From contig JAHDDN010000283.1 of the NCBI GenBank assembly GCA_020629335.1, forward strand, positions 1 through 6,931: 6,931 nt of DNA, given 5' to 3'. Shown one piece after another: positions 1 to 5,415 of this stretch. Origin of the DNA: Chitinophagales bacterium. Lineage in GTDB: Bacteria > Bacteroidota > Bacteroidia > Chitinophagales > UBA2359. Below the pieces are notes generated by a model. It saw only the letters and a list, made by a program, of their open reading frames with translations, was not told the origin of the DNA and did not search any database. The position numbers and the translations under genes were made by a program. Position 1 is the first letter of the stretch; each line of letters begins with the position of its first letter.

Positions 1-243
1 TGCGTGAGGGATGGAAGCGGTATGTGGCGTCTATGATGAGACTTACGGCGCTTAGTGATGCGATGGCTGGCCCGCAGGGCAGACAAGCAGCACTTAGCAG
101 AGTAGGAACAGCATAGCCACATAAGAGCGTACAGCCCGACCCGATTTTTTTTTGGCCAAATACATTGTAGGGGCCGACCTATGTGTCGGCCCTTTCGATA
201 TAAGTGTGTCGGCCTAATGGCCAAAAAAAATCGGGGCACGCCC
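1..243 (-). repeat. Interspersed intergenic repeat, copy A (probably truncated by window edge)
   Basis: This gene-free stretch is visibly richer in G+C (about 53% in the first 60 bases) than the flanking genes. Read on the minus strand it starts with GGGCGTGCCCCGA (243-231). It continues through a long hairpin (235-140) to GGGTCGGGCTGT (142-131), a small hairpin around GGGC/GCCC (71-80), and ends in a 24-nt block (31-8) containing CCATCCC. The same blocks recur in order, inverted, at 4851-5063. The 24-nt block differs at a single position between copies, and GGGTCGGGCTGT is identical. From memory, repeats with this order of blocks are common in Bacteroidota genomes; I could not search to confirm it. 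It lies directly downstream of the sanA-like stop codon, so transcripts of that operon run into it. The left end may continue outside the window. Confidence 0.75.
140..235. repeat. Long hairpin inside repeat A: inverted arms around a smaller hairpin core
   Basis: The left arm CCCGATTTTTTTTTGGCCA (140-158) is complementary to TGGCCAAAAAAAATCGGG (218-235), apart from one extra T. Between them lies a second hairpin: GGGCCGAC (171-178) pairs with GTCGGCCC (185-192). GTGTCGGCC occurs again at 206-214, a small internal duplication. The core TGTAGGGGC..ACCTATGTGT also occurs in copy B. It could fold in RNA and end or protect the sanA-side transcript. However, there is no clean U-run straight after the stem on either strand, so I do not call it a terminator. 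Confidence 0.75.
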
Positions 244-257
244 AAAATATTTTTTCA

Positions 258-899
258 TTACTTTATATCTATCCGCTCCCCCAAAAACTTAGGCTGCTTG
301 CCAAATACTAAATCTAACATCATTTTGACTCTGGCTAAGCGTTCTCTTAATTGCGTTTTTTTGCCATAAACTAAACTCACATCTTTAGCATTATAAGCGA
401 TGGCGTCTATTCCTTTTCTATTAGCAATAAATATCGCTCGCTCATTATGAAAAGGCTGCGAAATGACAGTGATCTTTTCTTGCCCAAAAATTTCTTTACA
501 TCTCACAACAGAATCCAAAGTCCTAAAGCCAGCATAATCTAAATAAATTTTATTGGCAGGAACGCCTTTGGCAATTAGGTCTTCTTTCATAAGCGTTGGT
601 TCATCGTATTCCGTTCGGCCATTGTCTCCACTGGCCAAAATAAATTTTATCTTATTGGCGTGATAGAGTTCTGCAGCCGCATTGATTCGATATTGATAGT
701 AGAGATTAATTCGACCATTAGCTAAAATTTTGCTAGTGCCCAAAAGTAATCCGACTTTGTTGGAGGGGATTTCTTTTACAGAAGTATAAAGTTTGGAATG
801 CGCACTGGACTTAACCCACAAATCTGATCCAAAAATAGAGAGACCGGCTACTAGAACACTAAGGAAGGCTAACTTAAATAAGGTAATTAGGGTTTTCAT
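258..899 (-). CDS. sanA: SanA-like inner-membrane protein (DUF218/YdcF family)
   Basis: This 213-aa protein has one N-terminal membrane segment (about residues 5-24, preceded by K2 and K9) and then a DUF218/YdcF domain. The signatures match E. coli SanA closely in order and spacing: GLLLGTSK (50-57), the NLYYQYR region (65-71), SGDNG (90-94), EP (100-101), GVP (112-114), DYAGFRTLDS (121-130), SQPFHNERA (147-155) and C-terminal PKFLG (203-207). E. coli SanA is slightly longer (239 aa). SanA is linked to envelope barrier function, with vancomycin sensitivity at raised temperature when lost; its reaction is not firmly known. The ATG at 899-897 leads straight into the membrane segment and fits the family. 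It lies 34 nt after mcrC on the same strand, so readthrough from mcrBC is plausible. A weak promoter-like sequence in that gap is not convincing. Family assignment is strong; strict orthology is less certain. Confidence 0.88.
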   Translation of the reverse strand: MKTLITLFKLAFLSVLVAGLSIFGSDLWVKSSAHSKLYTSVKEIPSNKVGLLLGTSKILANGRINLYYQYRINAAAELYHANKIKFILASGDNGRTEYDEPTLMKEDLIAKGVPANKIYLDYAGFRTLDSVVRCKEIFGQEKITVISQPFHNERAIFIANRKGIDAIAYNAKDVSLVYGKKTQLRERLARVKMMLDLVFGKQPKFLGERIDIK

Positions 900-934
900 A
901 ATTTAAGAAACAAATTTTATTTTTATTGAGTTCG

Positions 935-1969
935 TTAAAGTTTTATTATTTCCAACAAATCCTCATGCACCCCTCGCCAATGCTGATTCAGATTAATCGT
1001 CGCAATACGAACAGGATGACCGTCAATTAAATAATCTTCCGCTAACTCATCTTGTACTGTTGGATAAATCAAAATTCCCTCACAATTTTTATTCTGCGGA
1101 TGCCCCTCTTTGTGAATAATGTTTTTTAAATAAGCATACAATTGATACAAATTATTAGAACGAATAGATGCTTTATCATAATGCACTTGTAAGGCTTTTT
1201 GATAAAACTTAGCATCTATTATAATTTTTCTATCAGGAGATTCCAAACAAATATCCGTCTGCATATTGGGTAAGCGAACGCTACTATCACTCAATGTCTC
1301 CGCATTCCAACTAATATTTTCTCTTTTAACTTTATCAAAAGGAGCGTGCTTTTTATAAAAATTGAGTAAGAAATTCTCAAACAAATAAGCCATGTTTTTA
1401 TCTCGCAAAAAATCTTGAAATTCATAAGTGCCTGTTTGCTCATTCATCCGCAAATTAGCCAAAATCTGATAGCAAATTTTCAAGACAAATTGGTAGTGAT
1501 AATTACTCAAATTTAATCGAACTTTACTGAAGTCTGTCAGTCGAATAGGCTTAAAAGAAATCTCATTAAATCGCTGTAAAATATACCTTAAATCCTTTTT
1601 GAGTGTTTTGGCTAAACCAAGTGTACGGATCAGTTTATAAATAGTATGCTTGATGATTTGGTTAGGAAGTGTATCGGTTTTAAATTCATCATAGGTACAA
1701 ATGGCCTTCCCATTATTTAGCACATTTTGCTTGATAGAATCAGCTAAAGACAATTTCCCCTTGATCCCATCATAAACGGTGGTAATGGCCAAATAATCAG
1801 CATGTAAGCCCCTTTTTAACAAGTGATGACTACCATTAATGAGCACCCTGGTCAGGAGATTTAGCATATCCTCATAGTCATCGATGTCCACAGAAAGCGT
1901 ATCTGCTTCCTCTAATTTATCCCATGCATAGCTGAGCAAATAATAAATATTTTGTACAGGGATACTCAC
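935..1969 (-). CDS. mcrC: McrC, nuclease subunit of the McrBC type IV restriction enzyme
   Basis: McrC joins McrB ring assemblies, stimulates their GTP hydrolysis and cuts DNA carrying modified cytosines. This 344-aa protein is nearly the length of E. coli McrC (348 aa). It shares conserved landmarks along its length: IPVQNIYYLLSYAW at residues 3-16, RGL (53-55), GIKGKL (68-73), DTLPNQIIK (99-107), NLYQLYAY (273-280) and GILIYP (298-303). The PD-(D/E)xK nuclease site is visible as P235, D239 (in MQTDI) and D252-A-K254 (in IIIDAK), matching the D..DAK arrangement of E. coli McrC. The start is GTG (1969-1967). No upstream start fits, because an in-frame stop lies four codons upstream, and the conserved N-terminus begins two residues in. 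It starts 2 nt after the mcrB stop, so the two are cotranscribed and probably translationally coupled. No frameshift or missing catalytic residue is seen. Confidence 0.95.
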   Translation of the reverse strand: MSIPVQNIYYLLSYAWDKLEEADTLSVDIDDYEDMLNLLTRVLINGSHHLLKRGLHADYLAITTVYDGIKGKLSLADSIKQNVLNNGKAICTYDEFKTDTLPNQIIKHTIYKLIRTLGLAKTLKKDLRYILQRFNEISFKPIRLTDFSKVRLNLSNYHYQFVLKICYQILANLRMNEQTGTYEFQDFLRDKNMAYLFENFLLNFYKKHAPFDKVKRENISWNAETLSDSSVRLPNMQTDICLESPDRKIIIDAKFYQKALQVHYDKASIRSNNLYQLYAYLKNIIHKEGHPQNKNCEGILIYPTVQDELAEDYLIDGHPVRIATINLNQHWRGVHEDLLEIIKL

Positions 1970-1971
1970 GA

Positions 1972-4707
1972 TTAATTACTTAATTTATTAATTTCTTGTT
2001 GCACCTTTTCAGGTTTGTCAAACCAATACTCTGCTAATAGTGGTGCAATTTCTGTATGAATAATATGTTCGTACCAATCCTCATCCACCTCATCTGGAAT
2101 ATTACAAAAATAACTATGACCAACCATAAAGCCCTTCCCTAAATCACTCGCCTTTTCTATAGACTCATTCAAGCTTTTCATCTTAACTATAATCTTAGCA
2201 ATCAAATCGCTATCGACTTTTTTTTCTTGTAAATAAGCCTGAAATTTATCATTGAAATTAGGCAATAAATCAATAAATGCAAATCGCCTTCTCAAAGCGT
2301 AATCCACCATTGCCAAAGAACGATCTGCCGTATTCATAGTACCGATTAAATATAGATTTTCTGGGATGAAAAATTGATTTCCATCCTTGCTATAAGTCAG
2401 TGGAATCGCAAATTCTTCCCCTCTTTTATCATGCTCAATTAACATCATCAACTCTCCAAAAATCTTACTCAAATTCCCCCGATTAATCTCATCAATAATA
2501 AAGAAATATTTACGCTCAGGATCAGATTGAGCCTTCCGACAAAAACGATAAAAAATACCATTCGCTAACTCAAATTTCCCATCTTCATTAGGTCGATATC
2601 CTTGTATAAAATCCTCGTAAGCATAGGACTGATGAAACTGTATCATATCCAAACGCGCATGATCTTTTTTGCCCATCATGGCATACGCCAATCGCCTCGC
2701 CAAAAAAGTTTTACCCGTTCCAGGAGGCCCTTGCAAGATGATGTTTTTTTTATGCTCCAAAGCTCGCTTAATATTGCCCAAAGCCTTCTCATCCAAAAAC
2801 ACTTCTTCCAAAACTTTATCCAGATCATAAGCCTCCAAATAATCCGCATACTCTAATTTGCTTTGTCGATAGATAAAGTCATATTCATCCTTCGTCAGTC
2901 GAAATAAACTACCTTGATTATTATTGAATACTTCACAAGCATCTAAATCCTCTTTAGTACTCAAATCATTCCAAGCTAATTCATTAGGCAAAAATTCTTT
3001 CAGCTTAAATGCAAAACATTCTTGATCATTTTCATCCTTATGAATTCCCTTCGTAATTTCTAAAATGGCCTTTACTTTCTTGACTGGATGCGACTCATAA
3101 CCAATCAATAAATCACCTGCTTTTAAAGCCTGCATATATTTATAAATTCGCCGCTTATTACCATTCTCATTATGAGTAGTATAAGTCTGTTCCTGCCCCA
3201 CCTCAAAATTACTAATACTCCAAATAGAAGGACTCGCATTCAGCCACCAATGATTAACTTGACTCTCTTTTTTGTTTGTGTAATTAAAGTGAATATTTTC
3301 TTCTCTAAATATTTTTTTTAATTCAGGAAATAGCTCTGCATACTTAGATAAAATAAAATCCTTTTGATTCGTCCTTGAAAAAGTATCCCATCTAAATAAA
3401 GCCTTATAATTAATTTCATGTAAATAAGGGCTGAAATCTAATTTTTGATTGATAATCCAATTCACTTTTCGTTTATGAGCAAATTTTTTATCCCCTTCGT
3501 CATGATAATATTCTCCTGCCAAAATACCAATGCCTACACAAGTATTCACTCCCTTACTGACAAATAGTAAATCCCCAATAGCAGCGTCTCTAAAAGAAAT
3601 AACACCAGATACAACATTAGAATTATGAGGGTTGTCAATGCCCATTTTATCACCCAAATCTTCTATCGTTTCATAAGCTTCTAAAGAACTCAACTGCTTT
3701 TCTTGATAACTAATAGCCACTATTCCATTTTTATAAAAATTTTTCCATTGAGCGGCCTTTGTGCCAAGAGCAAATTTCCAGTAATTGCGTTCTCGATAAT
3801 TTTCTTGCTCCTCTTCTACTTTTGATAAGAGAGATTCATCCTCTTTTCTGTTTTTATAAATCCAACTGAAAAACTGATCGACTTCTAAAGGGATAGTTGT
3901 CTCTGTTCTTTTTCCAACTATTCTATCATAAAGAGAAATCACTTCCTTAATTTGCTTGTTAAATTCAATGAAGCGATCTCCTAATGAACTCCCTCGTTTA
4001 TAAACAGTTTCTATGCCTAATAGCTCAACGGCTTTTTTATCTCGCTCATTCCAAAATACATAATCCTCAGGAAACGCATAACCCGCTAATTCAGAAACCG
4101 TAGACCATCCAAAATTCTTTAAATACATAGAATGATTCTTGTCAACGAATGCGTTTACTCTTTGAGCAATATCTTCATGTCCATGTTTCAAATACGCAAA
4201 TGCTTTTCGATAATGATCTATCGGGTGGTTCGGATTGCCTAAAGCTTTATTCTTTGCAATCGCCATTGATTGAAAGGCATGTATATTATTGCCTAACTCC
4301 TGAAAGTCTTCCCAATTCGCCTCATTTAGAAACTCCAATTTGAAAAAATTTTGATAATAATGATAGCGCTCTAAAAACCAAGTATTCTCCGCATACCATT
4401 CATCCGCTATTCCTCCAAATATTTCTAATTGGTCAATCACATTTAAGTAAACTTCTTTTTCCCAAATTGTAAATCCTAATTTTTGCAATTCCTTTCGGCA
4501 ATTGGTGGCACTAAAACTAATTTCCCCTAAATCCTTTTCCTGTATCATCGCCGCAGCCAAATGATAAATATATTGAGGCGGATAAATCGCCCCCTCATAA
4601 ACCAAATAATATGAATGGGCACCCCGCTGTTTTGGAATCCCCTCCTCATTAGCCATATCAATCGCTCGCTCAATATCCTGATAATTAATTGTCAAAGTCG
4701 TTTCCAT
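1972..4707 (-). CDS. mcrB: McrB-type AAA+ GTPase with head domain and two EVE-like reader domains
   Basis: This is the DNA-recognition and motor subunit of a type IV restriction system. It is 911 aa, about twice E. coli McrB, because of a long N-terminal sensor region. Residues 5-82 resemble the N-terminal head domain of ScoMcrA-like proteins (YEGAIYPPQYIYHLA, then KELQKLGFTI). Residues 95-285 are mostly helical, rich in aromatic and acidic residues, and unassigned. Residues 305-465 look like an EVE/PUA-like domain (YWKFALG, GDLLFVSKG, GIGILAGEYY, KRKVNW). Residues 486-612 are a second, textbook EVE-type domain (HWWLNASPSIWS, QTYTTHNENGNKRRIYKY, GDLLIGYES, NNQGSLFRLT). The AAA+ domain (about 640-905) has Walker A GPPGTGKT (660-667), Walker B FFIIDE (735-740) followed by INRGN, and the McrB signature MNTADRS (791-797) with LRRRF (805-809). 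The ATG at 4707 gives the full head domain. Upstream is AT-rich without a clear Shine-Dalgarno, as is usual in Bacteroidota. Which base modification it reads is unknown. Confidence 0.95.
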   Translation of the reverse strand: METTLTINYQDIERAIDMANEEGIPKQRGAHSYYLVYEGAIYPPQYIYHLAAAMIQEKDLGEISFSATNCRKELQKLGFTIWEKEVYLNVIDQLEIFGGIADEWYAENTWFLERYHYYQNFFKLEFLNEANWEDFQELGNNIHAFQSMAIAKNKALGNPNHPIDHYRKAFAYLKHGHEDIAQRVNAFVDKNHSMYLKNFGWSTVSELAGYAFPEDYVFWNERDKKAVELLGIETVYKRGSSLGDRFIEFNKQIKEVISLYDRIVGKRTETTIPLEVDQFFSWIYKNRKEDESLLSKVEEEQENYRERNYWKFALGTKAAQWKNFYKNGIVAISYQEKQLSSLEAYETIEDLGDKMGIDNPHNSNVVSGVISFRDAAIGDLLFVSKGVNTCVGIGILAGEYYHDEGDKKFAHKRKVNWIINQKLDFSPYLHEINYKALFRWDTFSRTNQKDFILSKYAELFPELKKIFREENIHFNYTNKKESQVNHWWLNASPSIWSISNFEVGQEQTYTTHNENGNKRRIYKYMQALKAGDLLIGYESHPVKKVKAILEITKGIHKDENDQECFAFKLKEFLPNELAWNDLSTKEDLDACEVFNNNQGSLFRLTKDEYDFIYRQSKLEYADYLEAYDLDKVLEEVFLDEKALGNIKRALEHKKNIILQGPPGTGKTFLARRLAYAMMGKKDHARLDMIQFHQSYAYEDFIQGYRPNEDGKFELANGIFYRFCRKAQSDPERKYFFIIDEINRGNLSKIFGELMMLIEHDKRGEEFAIPLTYSKDGNQFFIPENLYLIGTMNTADRSLAMVDYALRRRFAFIDLLPNFNDKFQAYLQEKKVDSDLIAKIIVKMKSLNESIEKASDLGKGFMVGHSYFCNIPDEVDEDWYEHIIHTEIAPLLAEYWFDKPEKVQQEINKLSN

Positions 4708-4762
4708 ATTTTTAATATTCTACTTCTATCTTGAAGAATCTCTCTTTTATAGCATTACTGTC

Positions 4763-4779
4763 AATGATGATACATCATT
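4763..4779. promoter_or_regulatory. Perfect 7-bp palindrome upstream of mcrB, possible operator
   Basis: AATGATG (4763-4769) and CATCATT (4773-4779) are perfect inverted repeats separated by ATA, centred about 64 nt upstream of the mcrB start. Size and position would suit a dimeric regulator controlling mcrBC, but no regulator gene is present and no convincing -7/-33 promoter was found in 4708-4800. The ATGATG/CATCAT words also occur in the short repeats at 4815-4846, so the palindrome may instead belong to that low-complexity stretch. Confidence 0.3.
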
Positions 4780-4814
4780 ATTTGGTCGTAAAGGCGTGTG
4801 CGCAGCACGAGCCA

Positions 4815-4846
4815 ATTCATCATTCATCATTACGCATTCATCATTA
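4815..4846. repeat. Short direct repeats (CATTCATCATTA)
   Basis: CATTCATCATTA occurs at 4821-4832 and again at 4835-4846, separated by CG. A partial unit, ATTCAT, precedes it at 4815-4820. This is a simple-sequence-like tract between the mcrB upstream region and repeat copy B. It could be a decayed tandem repeat or a cluster of regulator sites; the sequence does not decide between these. Confidence 0.6.
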
Positions 4847-4850
4847 TGAT

Positions 4851-5063
4851 GGGCTTCCCCTTTCTAATTTTTCATTCGACTGTAGGGGCGGTACCTATGT
4901 GTCCGCCCTCGAATGAAAAATTAGAAAGGGTCGGGCTGTCCGTTCTTATGCGGCTGTTCGGCGGCTACTTCACTAAGGCATACTTGTCTGCCCTTTCAGG
5001 GCCAGCCTGCGTCTGCCTAAGTTCCGTAAGCCCCCTCTCGACGCCACATACCACTTCCATCCC
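4851..5063 (+). repeat. Interspersed intergenic repeat, copy B (inverted relative to copy A)
   Basis: Copy B runs on the plus strand from GGGCTTCCCC (4851-4860) through a long hairpin (4858-4930) and GGGTCGGGCTGT (4928-4939). A small hairpin region follows, with CTTGTCTGCCCT (4983-4994) and GGGCCAGCC (4999-5007). It ends in a 24-nt block (5040-5063) containing CCATCCC that matches copy A at 23 of 24 positions. With the short motifs before it, it fills most of the 450-base gene-free stretch 4708-5157. Its GC content exceeds that of the genes. Both copies face the mcrBC-sanA block with the same GGGC(GTG/TT)CCC end. Open reading frames crossing it are not credible genes. Confidence 0.75.
4858..4930. 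repeat. Long hairpin inside repeat B: perfect 22-bp arms around a smaller hairpin core
   Basis: The arms 4858-4879 and 4909-4930 are perfect 22-bp inverted repeats (outer end CCCTTTC/GAAAGGG, inner end CATTCGA/TCGAATG). The 29-nt loop contains its own stem, GGGCGG (4886-4891) with CCGCCC (4903-4908), around ACCTATGTGT. The core resembles that of copy A, but the arm sequences are unrelated to copy A's arms beyond the outer CCC/GGG. The structure is therefore kept while the sequence is not. On RNA the fold would be very stable. There is no U-run after it, so a rho-independent terminator is not supported. Confidence 0.8.
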
Positions 5064-5113
5064 TAAGCCGATGAACTTTCACCCAATCCTCAATACCCCC
5101 AAAATAAGCAAAA

Positions 5114-5145
5114 TTTAAAAAGATAATAAGGATGCGCTATCTTTG
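5114..5145 (+). promoter_or_regulatory. Bacteroidota-type promoter for the membrane protein-FGE operon
   Basis: TATCTTTG (5138-5145) is an exact match to the Bacteroidota primary-sigma -7 consensus TAnnTTTG. A -33-like TTTA (5114-5117) lies 20 nt upstream, a usual spacing for this class, although the consensus would be TTTG or TTG. Transcription should start around 5150-5152, a few bases before the ATG at 5158. The leader would be very short and a TTG start at 5143 would be excluded. Confidence 0.6.
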
Positions 5146-5157
5146 CTGAAAAAAAAG

Positions 5158-5415
5158 ATGCTAGTATTAATTACAGGATGGTTAGGAGCGGCATTGCTTT
5201 TACTAGCTTTTTTCCTAAATGCAAGACAAATTATAGCAGCTGATAGTAAACCGTATTTGATTACTAATCTATCAGGATCTTTATTACTATTCTGTAATAG
5301 TTATATCATCAAGGCTTGGCCGTTTGTTGTAATTAATCTATTTTGGGCTTGTGTTTCTATCTTTGCACTTTGGAAAATATTCCAATCTAATCAATCAAGT
5401 AGTTCTCATGAATAG
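5158..5415 (+). CDS. CBU_0592-family small membrane protein
   Basis: This 85-aa protein is almost entirely hydrophobic, with three predicted membrane helices at about residues 3-20, 33-50 and 54-73 and a short polar tail (SNQSSSSHE). The pattern GWLGAALLLLAFFL, then NLSGSLLLFCNSY, then the VINLFWACVSIFAL segment resembles the CBU_0592 membrane-protein family. The function of that family is not known to me. I place the start at ATG 5158. A TTG at 5143 would add five residues (MLKKK), with AAGGA at 5128-5132 as a possible ribosome site, but that TTG is part of the -7 box TATCTTTG, so the transcript should begin after it. The stop overlaps the next gene's start by 8 nt, indicating translational coupling to the FGE-like lipoprotein. 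Confidence 0.8.
   Translation: MLVLITGWLGAALLLLAFFLNARQIIAADSKPYLITNLSGSLLLFCNSYIIKAWPFVVINLFWACVSIFALWKIFQSNQSSSSHE

Noticed and set aside
140..235. Rho-independent terminator for the mcrBC-sanA transcript
   Set aside because: A strong stem exists, but the T-run lies inside the arm rather than directly after a GC stem, so the classic layout is absent.
181..369. Plus-strand open frame of 62 codons starting in repeat A
   Set aside because: It begins inside the hairpin core and runs antisense through the end of the well-supported sanA-like gene; no protein-like features.
911..940. Possible separate promoter for the sanA-like gene (minus strand TAAAATTTG at 919-911)
   Set aside because: The spacing inside the -7 box is one base too long and there is no good -33 element; not strong enough to list.
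2602..2856. Plus-strand open frame antisense to mcrB
   Set aside because: Shadow of the AAA+ domain coding strand, which has clear Walker and MNTADRS motifs.
4720..4770. TTGACA followed by TATAAA on the minus strand upstream of mcrB
   Set aside because: The two words are only 7 nt apart, far too close for a -35/-10 pair, and this phylum does not use that consensus.
4821..4846. CRISPR-like repeats
   Set aside because: Only two 12-bp units 2 nt apart; no spacers of suitable length and no cas genes.
4731..5118. Two overlapping plus-strand open frames across repeat B (61 and 106 codons)
   Set aside because: They are translations of the repeat and its palindromes; composition is not protein-like, and the same blocks occur inverted in copy A where the frame is not kept.
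5351..5407. Upstream ATG extension of the FGE-like lipoprotein
   Set aside because: It would place 19 residues before the lipoprotein signal peptide and lies inside the preceding gene; the ATG at 5408 is far better.
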